NCBI RefSeq assembly: GCF_900108945.1
Contig: NZ_FNYE01000005.1
Coordinates: forward strand, 186,001-250,000
Length of the DNA stretch: 64,000 nucleotides
Source: Paraburkholderia diazotrophica
GTDB taxonomy: Bacteria; Pseudomonadota; Gammaproteobacteria; Burkholderiales; Burkholderiaceae
Direction of reading: 5' to 3'
Shown: in pieces, positions 38,423 to 45,663 of the stretch
Position numbering within the stretch: position 1 is the first letter of the stretch
Layout: each line of letters starts with the position of its first letter
The notes under the pieces: generated by a model
The model's input: the letters and a program-made list of their open reading frames with translations, nothing else
The model's database searches: none
Told to the model about the DNA's origin: nothing
Program-made: the position numbers and the translations under genes

Positions 38423-38836
38423 CTATAGCAAATCAACGCCGTCACATGGCGGAAACCAGAAACGAACGAACGGCTCGGTGTCGCCTTCCTCGAAGAAAAA
38501 CGGCACTTCGCCCCCTTCGACGGGTGCCGCCAGACGTTCAACCCACGTCAGCATCATCTCGACGATCTCGTCGCGCGTCGCATCGTAGATCGGCTGCAGA
38601 GCATCCACCCGAAGCACCTGCGTGGTGGCGCCGTACTTGAGCGGTATGTACGGCCAATACCCGCCATCGCCATCGGGCGCGAGCGTCCGGCAGCGGTCGT
38701 CAAACACATACAGGTTCCAGATATACGAGTGCAACACATCGGCGCGCTCGGCAGCGGTTTCGAACGTGCGCACACGTGCGCTGGCCGCATTGCGTGCCGC
38801 CTCGAGCGCTTCCAGCCGTCTCAGCAGATCGCTCAC
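38423..38836 (-). CDS. Phage protein of unknown function with N-terminal coiled coil
   Basis: The protein (137 residues) begins with a short heptad-like helix (LLRRLEALEAARNAASARV). A Trp/Tyr/Phe-rich globular part follows, ending FVRFWFPPCDG. The start is a GTG that overlaps the stop of the DUF5681 gene (GTGA), so translation is probably coupled. I recognise no family. It is the last gene of the structural operon. Confidence 0.5.
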   Translation of the reverse strand: MSDLLRRLEALEAARNAASARVRTFETAAERADVLHSYIWNLYVFDDRCRTLAPDGDGGYWPYIPLKYGATTQVLRVDALQPIYDATRDEIVEMMLTWVERLAAPVEGGEVPFFFEEGDTEPFVRFWFPPCDGVDLL

Positions 38837-39270
38837 AGCAGATCCTCGCCGTTGCTGTTCGGTTTCTCGAGCGCCGCGATACGTCGCGCGAGTTCGTCGA
38901 TCTCATGCACGCGCAGCACGGCCGACAGCGCCGACATTAGCTGCGCGCCGGTATCAGGGCCGAGCTCGCCGCGCGCGATGGCGTCAAGCAATGCATTGGC
39001 CTTGGCGTCGAACGTGTCGGCATGAAAAAGTGCCGGCAGTTGTACGCTTTCGCTGCCCGGTTTGGGCGGCGGGCAAATGCGGTCAAAAACCAGCTTCAGC
39101 GCGACGGGATCGCCCGCCAGTGCCAGCTTTTTGACGGTTGCAACGTATGCGTCGACATCTGTTTCCAGCAGCTCGCGGACGCGACGGGCAACGGGCGACG
39201 CCTTGCCGCCCGGGTTGCCCGATACGCCCGGCAGGAAATGCCCGTTTGCGCTTCGTTCTGTCATGGTCAC
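38833..39270 (-). CDS. DUF5681 protein (possible small-terminase-like)
   Basis: The 145-residue protein has the DUF5681 signature near its start (NGHFLPGVSGNPGGKASPVA). A helical body follows, with PVALKLVFDRICPPPKPG, then a C-terminal helix pair. Such proteins occur in phage packaging regions and on islands, and the layout resembles small terminase subunits, but I cannot confirm packaging function. No large terminase is in the element, which would fit a satellite that redirects a helper's terminase. Confidence 0.6.
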   Translation of the reverse strand: MTMTERSANGHFLPGVSGNPGGKASPVARRVRELLETDVDAYVATVKKLALAGDPVALKLVFDRICPPPKPGSESVQLPALFHADTFDAKANALLDAIARGELGPDTGAQLMSALSAVLRVHEIDELARRIAALEKPNSNGEDLL

Positions 39271-39289
39271 ATCAGTTATTGAAGGGGGC

Positions 39290-39565
39290 CTAGCGTCTGC
39301 GATTCGCCTGCAGGACGCACGTCACAGTCTCCGTGCTCGCGGTGAACGTCGCCTGCGCGACCAGATACACGGTCGTGCCAGACGCCACGTTGATGCGACG
39401 GCTCGGGATGGCAACCGACATGGACTCGATGCGCGACAGTTCCGCCTCGAGATCCGGGTTCGCACCGAGCGACATGCCGATGTTCGATTGCGCGTTCTGC
39501 GCGGTGCCGGCCAGATATGCCGCGACAGCGCCAGCGGTGTTGTTGGGTACCGTCAGATCGGCCAT
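39290..39565 (-). CDS. Small phage structural-region protein
   Basis: The protein (91 residues) starts MADLTVPNNTAGAVAAYLAG and continues with beta-rich sequence (INVASGTTVYLVAQATFTAS). It lies between the DUF5681 gene and the fibre-like gene on the same strand with tight spacing, so it is probably a virion-associated or tail-accessory protein. The family is not recognised. Confidence 0.5.
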   Translation of the reverse strand: MADLTVPNNTAGAVAAYLAGTAQNAQSNIGMSLGANPDLEAELSRIESMSVAIPSRRINVASGTTVYLVAQATFTASTETVTCVLQANRRR

Positions 39566-39574
39566 ACCGTTCCT

Positions 39575-40378
39575 TTACGGGAGTTGATCAATACTGATCT
39601 GAACTTGCGGGGCCGAGGTAGAGAGCGTCGCCGCGCTGCCGCTGTTCTGGAACGCCTTGCAGGTAACGGTGTTACCCGATGCCAGTGAAAGCGTGGCGTT
39701 CTCTACAACCACGTTTGAACTTGTGCTAGCCGCAGCCGGGGCGTATCCGGCGCTATCCGGCGTACCGGATGCGCCGATGAAAAGCCCTGCGGCGAGCACG
39801 TTGCTGGACGATACAGTCAACGTGCCCCACAGCAGCTGGCAACTGATGCGGTAATACGCAGTAGCCGGAGCCGTAAAGACGCCCGTCGAAGCATTGAAAT
39901 TGCTGTTCGCATCGAACACCGTCGCCCAGCCGGTGACTGCCGTATAGGCATTGTTCGGGATGCTCTGCCCGCTGGTATTGTTCGCCTTGACGTGGGCCAT
40001 TGCCGCCGCCTTGAACGTCGGCGCTGTAACCGTACCGGTGAATGTGGGCGACGCGAGCGGCGCCATCGCCGAACTGCACGTAAATCCTGCGTTCGATGTG
40101 TAGGTGAGCGCGCTGGTCGACGTGCTGCAGCTCGGCATCGCAAACGCCGTCGGGGTCGCCGACGAACTTGTTGCGTTCGCCACGACCGTATTTGCGGCCT
40201 GCGCAGCGAGCGAGGTCGCGGTGACGTTGCCCCATGCCGGCGCCGTACCCGGCCCCGTCGACTTGATGACCTGCCCTGATGCCGAGCCGGCCGGGTTGAG
40301 CATCGTCGGCGGAACGGTCGTCGCTGCGAAGGCGATGGACGATAGCGCGAGCAGCGCGGATGCGATAAGTCGTTTCAT
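39575..40378 (-). CDS. Fibre-like protein with C1q-type C-terminal domain
   Basis: This 267-residue protein starts with a signal-peptide-like segment (MKRLIASALLALSSIAFAAT). A Ser/Thr/Ala-rich low-complexity region with fibre-like repeats follows. The C-terminal part (about 130-267) has C1q/TNF-like jelly-roll features (YTAVTGWATVFDANSNFNAS, FTAPATAYYRISCQL). Such domains trimerise and bind surfaces. It lies 10 bp after the tailspike gene. A signal peptide on a virion protein is odd and may mean export to the lysogen surface. Confidence 0.6.
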   Translation of the reverse strand: MKRLIASALLALSSIAFAATTVPPTMLNPAGSASGQVIKSTGPGTAPAWGNVTATSLAAQAANTVVANATSSSATPTAFAMPSCSTSTSALTYTSNAGFTCSSAMAPLASPTFTGTVTAPTFKAAAMAHVKANNTSGQSIPNNAYTAVTGWATVFDANSNFNASTGVFTAPATAYYRISCQLLWGTLTVSSSNVLAAGLFIGASGTPDSAGYAPAAASTSSNVVVENATLSLASGNTVTCKAFQNSGSAATLSTSAPQVQISIDQLP

Positions 40379-40388
40379 GTTCAGTCCT

Positions 40389-42812
40389 TCAGGTCAGATT
40401 GCCGCCATAGACGACGGCGGTGATGTTGGTGAAGTCGGTATTCGCGCCGCTCGGGTTCTGTGTCTGGACACCCACACCGCTCGCGGACAGCGAGTTGTAG
40501 GCCGGGAATCCCGATGCGTTGAGCGTGATGTTGACCGCGAGGTTGGCCGCACTGACCTGTCGGGCGAAATTGACCGTGTACAGGCCCGCGCCATTTCGGG
40601 TGACGCTCGACACGTTGAACGAATTGGTGATCACGCCGGTTGAGCCGTTGAACGTCACCCAGGCGACCGGATGCGCTGCCTGCACGATGGGCGACGGAGG
40701 CATGTTCACCGAGCCGGAATAGTTCGGCGCCTCCACCGACGACTGGTAGTAGTTCCCCAGGTCGACCAGCTGGACGGGATCGGTCGTGCTACCGAAGCCA
40801 AGGTACGGACGCGACGACGACGCGCCGGGATAGCCTCCGACAGGGGGCGCGCTGTGGCCGTTGCCCTCAAGCACGACCTTCTGCGGGAAGCCGCCAGACG
40901 TGTCGATGAAGATCTGATTCGTGCTGAAGGTGGTGCCACGGTTGAACGTGCAGCCCTTCACGACGAGGGTCGATGAGGTCGCATAGTTCGCGTACCACAG
41001 ATCCGCGATGCCCTTGCCGACCGTCGCGCTACCGTTGCGCTCGAAGTACACGCCGATGAACGTGCCGCACGCCGTGCCTTCGTCGACCGCGCTGCTGTTG
41101 GTGATCAGACGGCAACCCCATATCGGCGTGTACGGACCGCCGCCGAGATCGTTGTTCGACTCGATCGAGCCGCCGACATACGTGAAGGTGTTGACGTTGA
41201 TTGCGTCGATGCCGGCCTGCTTGTTGTTCCCGTAGGTGCAGTTGTAGAACGACAGCGCATTCGGCAGGGAGAAGCTCAGCCGCTGGGCGTGCAGCCCGAT
41301 CACGTTGTATTGCGCGTTGACGTTGATCTGGAGCGACTCCTGCACGTCCTCATAGTCGATGCCCGTACTCCAGCCGAGCACCCACAGGTTTTCGAGTGTC
41401 AGGTGTGCATGAGACTGCATGTACATGCCGGTCGCATTGCCATCGCCCTTGATGACACTGAAGCCACGGAAAGCCTGCATCGACGTGGCCGCAATCGACG
41501 TGACAGAGCCGTTGACCGACAGGCCGCCAACGGACCCGTTGTCCCACTGGAACGAGGTATTCTGCGGCCCGTCGCCTTCGATCGATATCCGGCCTTGCGG
41601 GAATGTCGTCTGACCGCTGTTGTCGATGTTGAGGGCGTTCGAAAAGCGATACGCACTACCGGGAAAGTACGCAACGCGCGCGTGCGCGTTGCACCAGCTC
41701 AGATAGATCTGCGCGCGCGCCGTATCATCCGTGCCCGTGCCGCACACGCTGTACGTCGCATCGCCCTTGCAGCCGGCCTGTTTCGCACTGATACGACCGG
41801 CCGGGATGAGCTTCATGCGACCGCCATCGGACGCGATATAGCACGAGAAGCCGTCATCGGCTGTCGTCGCGTCGGTCGGATCGTACCGGTATTCAGCGCG
41901 CCCGCCACCATCGCCCGCCGCGTAGTAGCCGCTCAGCTTCACGCGACGGTATTTGGCGGCAGGAAGCGTGCGGGCTTCGGCCATCGAATTGGCGTAACGG
42001 GCGATGATTTCGCCCCACGCGAGTTCGTTGTCCCCGACGGAACCGGATGCCGGCGTATTGAGCGAGAGCGTCGTACCGCCGACGCACCACACACGCCCGG
42101 CAGGGATAGGGGCGTTGAACTGCAACTGCGCACCAACCAGCGAATAGGTGTTCGGGTCTTGCCCAACACCGTCCATCACCACGCTGCCGAGATTGGCCTT
42201 GCTCGTGTACGCGCGCGAGAGCGCGACCGTGGTCGACGTGTTCTGAACGTAATCGATCCCGGCCGTCCACGACTCGTTTTTCAGATCGCCCGCGCCGATG
42301 CTGGTGGGCAGCGGGATCGCGATTGCGTTGCCGTTGGCATCGAAGCCAAGCGCGGTTCCGGCGCGATCGCTGGCCGCACCGAGCAACGGCGATGCGCTAT
42401 CTGCGGGCGGAAACTGCAACGTGCGCGAACCGATTTCGGCAAGCTGCTGGATCTGGATTTCGGCGCGATCGAGCGCGTCTTCGATCACGGTCGGGTAGAA
42501 GCCGCCCGAATTCGTGATGTCCGTCGGCTGCGTATAGGGAAGCGCGCCGAGAATAGTCAGCGAATAGCCTGCCGGCAGCGGCATGCCGCTGATCGGATAG
42601 GTGACCGTGCCGCCTGGGCTGTTGTTCTGGTCGGCATTGAGCGCGACGGAATAGTCAGAATCGAGAACGAGAAACTGACCGATGCCAAGCCCTTGCGCGC
42701 GTACGACGCCGATGTTCGTTTTGTCGAACACCTTGAACGAGAAGGGGAACGAAGTGGCAACGTTATTGCCGTTGAACGGGCCTGCTTTGCGAACTGCGCT
42801 TGTGATTGTCAT
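40389..42812 (-). CDS. Phage tailspike protein with beta-helix domain
   Basis: The 807-residue protein has an N-terminal particle-binding domain of podoviral type (about 1-130: FNGNNVATSFPFSFKVFDKT, ALDRAEIQIQQLAE). A long right-handed beta-helix region follows (about 330-640), with Asn/Gly/Ser-rich short strands such as FTYVGGSIESNNDLGG, and then a C-terminal beta domain. Such spikes bind and often degrade surface polysaccharide. Its ATG overlaps the stop of the cement-like gene (ATGA), with no capsid gene between. Confidence 0.8.
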   Translation of the reverse strand: MTITSAVRKAGPFNGNNVATSFPFSFKVFDKTNIGVVRAQGLGIGQFLVLDSDYSVALNADQNNSPGGTVTYPISGMPLPAGYSLTILGALPYTQPTDITNSGGFYPTVIEDALDRAEIQIQQLAEIGSRTLQFPPADSASPLLGAASDRAGTALGFDANGNAIAIPLPTSIGAGDLKNESWTAGIDYVQNTSTTVALSRAYTSKANLGSVVMDGVGQDPNTYSLVGAQLQFNAPIPAGRVWCVGGTTLSLNTPASGSVGDNELAWGEIIARYANSMAEARTLPAAKYRRVKLSGYYAAGDGGGRAEYRYDPTDATTADDGFSCYIASDGGRMKLIPAGRISAKQAGCKGDATYSVCGTGTDDTARAQIYLSWCNAHARVAYFPGSAYRFSNALNIDNSGQTTFPQGRISIEGDGPQNTSFQWDNGSVGGLSVNGSVTSIAATSMQAFRGFSVIKGDGNATGMYMQSHAHLTLENLWVLGWSTGIDYEDVQESLQINVNAQYNVIGLHAQRLSFSLPNALSFYNCTYGNNKQAGIDAINVNTFTYVGGSIESNNDLGGGPYTPIWGCRLITNSSAVDEGTACGTFIGVYFERNGSATVGKGIADLWYANYATSSTLVVKGCTFNRGTTFSTNQIFIDTSGGFPQKVVLEGNGHSAPPVGGYPGASSSRPYLGFGSTTDPVQLVDLGNYYQSSVEAPNYSGSVNMPPSPIVQAAHPVAWVTFNGSTGVITNSFNVSSVTRNGAGLYTVNFARQVSAANLAVNITLNASGFPAYNSLSASGVGVQTQNPSGANTDFTNITAVVYGGNLT

Positions 42813-43234
42813 GCGCTGAATCCCTTTGCGTAGTCGCTTGTTCGCAGGACGGTATTCAGATCTTCGACAATGCCCGCCGTGATCGTGCCGGCCGACATCG
42901 TGCCGACGACCGTGTAGACCAGACCGACATACCTGCGCATCTTCTGCGGCGGCAAGCGCATGGCGATGGGCAGCGCCTTCGCGGTCAGCGATGCAACGGG
43001 GATCGCGCCCGTATCGAAGTGCTTCGTAACGTTCACCGTAAGCGCTGCGTCGTCAGCTGACACTACGGCGATGCCGAGCGACGTGCCGCCTGCGAACGCT
43101 GTCATAACCTGCGCGAACACAGAGATGTCGTTGGTGACCATGCCCGGCGCCAAGGTATCGATGACATTCGCCGAGTTCGCCGTAATCGTGACCGTCTGCG
43201 CGTCACTCAGCAGGGTTTGTTGATCGAGGATCAT
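42809..43234 (-). CDS. Capsid cement protein, Bbp16-like
   Basis: This 141-residue protein begins MILDQQTLLSDAQTVTITAN. It has a beta-rich body with IPVASLTAKALPIAMRLPPQ and the end segment VLRTSDYAKGFSA, which I associate with the Bbp16-type decoration proteins of Bordetella phage BPP-1 relatives. They bolt onto the outside of the capsid at subunit junctions. In BPP-1-like phages the major capsid gene follows; here the tailspike follows directly. Confidence 0.62.
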   Translation of the reverse strand: MILDQQTLLSDAQTVTITANSANVIDTLAPGMVTNDISVFAQVMTAFAGGTSLGIAVVSADDAALTVNVTKHFDTGAIPVASLTAKALPIAMRLPPQKMRRYVGLVYTVVGTMSAGTITAGIVEDLNTVLRTSDYAKGFSA

Positions 43235-43247
43235 GGTGCGCCCCTTG

Positions 43248-43940
43248 TTATTTGAGTTCGCCGCGCATCTTCGCGCTGCGTGCAAGTTGAACGACTTTCA
43301 GCACGGTCTGCGGATCGTTGCCGAGCCGCGTCTCGTCGAGCATCCGGCCCAATCGCGGATCACGAGCGACGAATCGCTGCGCATCTCGCAGTGCGCTATC
43401 TGCCTCGCTCCCGTATTGCCGCACGAGCGCGTCAGCGGCGGATGCTGCCAGTCGTGCGTCGGCAGCGTTATCGACCGGCATGTTCGCGTTGTGCTGCGCG
43501 GCGAATATCACCAACTGCTTCGCGTCATCGGGGCTCGCGCCGAGATCCGCGAACACTTCGCGAAATTCCGTGGCAATGGCCTTCACCGTGTCGGGCTGCA
43601 GGCCAATGTTCTGCATGCCTTCCTCGAGCGGTACCTGCGCGAATGTGCCTTGCGCGCCGAACATGCGGCGCAACGGATCGTCGCGCAGCTCGCGGATCGC
43701 GTCGGGGATGTGTGACTTCGCGTCCGTCGTGGTGGCTTCTGCCGGCTTCTCTTCGGCAGGCTTCGCCTCGCTCGTCTGCTGCGTCGTGGCGGGCTGCTGT
43801 TCGGGCTTTGCGGGTTGCGCATTGCTGTCGAGCAGCGTCGGCTCCGCGTTGCGATACAGACGGCTCGCGATTGATGCGAGATCGGGGCCGGTGCTCGACG
43901 TTTCGACCGGCGCGGCGGTCGTGGTTTGAACGTCACTCAT
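43248..43940 (-). CDS. Phage scaffolding-like protein
   Basis: The protein (230 residues) has a disordered N-terminal third rich in Ala, Thr, Pro and Glu (about 1-75) and a helical remainder. It ends with the scaffold-type segment DPRLGRMLDETRLGNDPQTV and a basic tail (ARSAKMRGELK) suited to bind capsid subunits. It lies 13 bp before the cement-like gene, the usual position of scaffold genes. The call is by layout and the C-terminal motif only. Confidence 0.55.
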   Translation of the reverse strand: MSDVQTTTAAPVETSSTGPDLASIASRLYRNAEPTLLDSNAQPAKPEQQPATTQQTSEAKPAEEKPAEATTTDAKSHIPDAIRELRDDPLRRMFGAQGTFAQVPLEEGMQNIGLQPDTVKAIATEFREVFADLGASPDDAKQLVIFAAQHNANMPVDNAADARLAASAADALVRQYGSEADSALRDAQRFVARDPRLGRMLDETRLGNDPQTVLKVVQLARSAKMRGELK

Positions 43941-44670
43941 TGCTGGCCGCCTGATCGTCAGCCGGTGCCAGCACGCCCGTCAGCGTGTGGTGCCGGTCAA
44001 TGGCCGCACCGATCATTGCCGCCGACTGCTGACACGCAACAACGAAGCCGTCGCGGCTCGCGTGCACCATGAAGGACGGGTTGAGCCACTTGTCGAGGTA
44101 GGACGACAGGTCAATGCCGCCGTTGTGAACGCGCGCGTCGTACAGCGCGACGGCGAAGGCGGCTTCGATCGAGGCGTGCACTGCGCGAGCCGCGAGCGCG
44201 GTCTGCTGATGAACGTGATCGGATGCGATCTCGTGCGAAGGCGGCATCTCAACTTCGTGCATTGCTTCGAAGACTTGCAATAGCACCGCGTCGTTCGCCT
44301 GCTCGAGCAGCGTCATCTGCTTCGCCACTTCGTCGATGGCGGTCTGGAGCGCGTTGAGGATCGGTGCGCGCGCGTTCGCCAGTTCGACGGCCTTGTCGCG
44401 GGCCGCGCGCCAGTCATCGCGACGTGCGGCGATGGCTTCGGCACGGTCGTGGGCCAAGGCGCTTTCGAGTGCCGCCTCGAGTGAGTCGACGCGGGCTTTC
44501 CATGCGGGGATTGTGGCGAGCGCTTCGTCGAGCTGCCTGTCGGCGTCTTCGTTGAGCGGGTCCTTGCTCAACGCCGCGAGTGCGTTGGAGCGAGCGGTAA
44601 TCGCCTTCTGGTGCTCCGAGCGTGCTTGCGCGAGCTTTGTTTTGACGAGTGTGCTGCGCTTCTGCGCCAT
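43933..44670 (-). CDS. Coiled-coil phage protein of unknown function
   Basis: The 245-residue protein is strongly helical at the N-terminus (about 1-125, Ala/Glu/Lys-rich with heptads, such as WKARVDSLEAALESALAHDR). A mixed C-terminal part follows (LDKWLNPSFMVHASRDGFVV). It overlaps the scaffold-like gene by 8 bp, so they are translated together. It could be an internal virion or capsid-size-determining protein, but no family was recognised. Confidence 0.5.
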   Translation of the reverse strand: MAQKRSTLVKTKLAQARSEHQKAITARSNALAALSKDPLNEDADRQLDEALATIPAWKARVDSLEAALESALAHDRAEAIAARRDDWRAARDKAVELANARAPILNALQTAIDEVAKQMTLLEQANDAVLLQVFEAMHEVEMPPSHEIASDHVHQQTALAARAVHASIEAAFAVALYDARVHNGGIDLSSYLDKWLNPSFMVHASRDGFVVACQQSAAMIGAAIDRHHTLTGVLAPADDQAASNE

Positions 44671-44738
44671 GCTGCTCTCCCAATGATCGATGAGAGCAGG
44701 CTACGGGCACGGCGCTCAAACACATACGCCAGTGCCAT

Positions 44739-45029
44739 TTACCTTACACGTGATGGCGTGTATGTGGCGATGCCGCGCTGCCAGTGGATGTGGTGCCGCA
44801 GTTCGACTGCAAGGCGCGGGCTAACACGTCCAAGCGCTTCGGCCGCTCGATGCAGCCGCTTCATCGCCGCGTTACCGCTGAGCCCCATCCATTCCGCAAT
44901 CGGCAGCGCGCGGCGCGGATGGTTGTAAAGCCGCCAGAGCATCAGGTTGGCGTGTGAGTGTGGTATCTCGACGCCGCCGAGCTCGAGCACGATAGGGATG
45001 CGGATGTTGAATATGGAATCGGTCGACAT
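44739..45029 (-). CDS. Small putative DNA-binding phage protein
   Basis: The 96-residue protein starts MSTDSIFNIRIPIVLELGG (a longer frame upstream lacks similarity). The middle part, LMLWRLYNHPRRALPIAEWM followed by GLSGNAAMKRLHRAAEAL, is helix-turn-helix-like. It lies between the origin-like repeats and the structural genes and may be a regulator of the latter. Confidence 0.5.
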   Translation of the reverse strand: MSTDSIFNIRIPIVLELGGVEIPHSHANLMLWRLYNHPRRALPIAEWMGLSGNAAMKRLHRAAEALGRVSPRLAVELRHHIHWQRGIATYTPSRVR

Positions 45030-45382
45030 GTGTCGCTCTCGGTATAGGTTTTTCGGCACTGTAGTGCGCGGCCTTACGTAGCGTTGCTCATACGCCGCTC
45101 GCAGATAGGTGTATGGCTTTGCCTTACGGCAAGTTGCGTCACCCACTACTGGCGCTCGCGCCCGCCGCGCCGTGGTTTTGCCTCTTCTTCAGGTGTCCGC
45201 CTTTCAGGCTCGGCAGCGAGGGACGCACTCCGCGTACGCGCGCATGTACGTGAAGCAAGCTGCAACTGCCCCGGTTTTGCGGCCCGCTACAGACCGTGTT
45301 GCGCAAAAACAACCGCGTTCGACCAATCACTATTAGGACTCCTACACGCAATACCCTGCAAAATCCGAAATCGGCCAGCTGA
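45030..45382. other. Non-coding stretch left of the iteron region
   Basis: No supported gene is seen in these 353 bp between the small DNA-binding-like gene and the first iterons. It presumably contains the promoter of the leftward structural operon. Confidence 0.45.
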
Positions 45383-45663
45383 TGTCACAGGGTGTCACAG
45401 GGCCCGAAATCCAGCTTGTTACGCGCAGAGCCTTATCCCACAAGGGTTGTACAGGTGTCACACGTTGTACAGGCTATTTTGCGTAGAGGGCTCTGCAACT
45501 CACCGCACAGGCTCCGCGTAGCGGGTGATTTCCCCTTCCCCTTTTAACTATCTTCTATCTCTTATAAAAAGCCTGTGACACCTGTGACACCTGTACAACC
45601 CTTTATCTATAAGGGTTTCGCTGTCACAGGCGCATCCGGCCCACCTGTGACAGCCTGTGACAG
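45383..45663. repeat. Iteron region, putative replication origin of the element
   Basis: Within 280 bp there are eight copies of CTGTGACA or its reverse TGTCACAG (the one at 45456 is 7 of 8). The copies start at 45383, 45393, 45456, 45573, 45582, 45622, 45645 and 45656. A perfect 21-bp inverted repeat (45442-45462 with 45583-45603) combines a TGTACA core with an iteron. An AT-rich stretch lies at 45541-45570. The region directly abuts the 3' end of the primase-helicase gene. This matches the layout of satellite or plasmid origins bound by their own primase-helicase. Confidence 0.65.

Noticed and set aside
45383..45663. CRISPR array
   Set aside because: The repeats are only 8 bp, occur in both orientations and have irregular spacing; they fit iterons, not CRISPR repeats.
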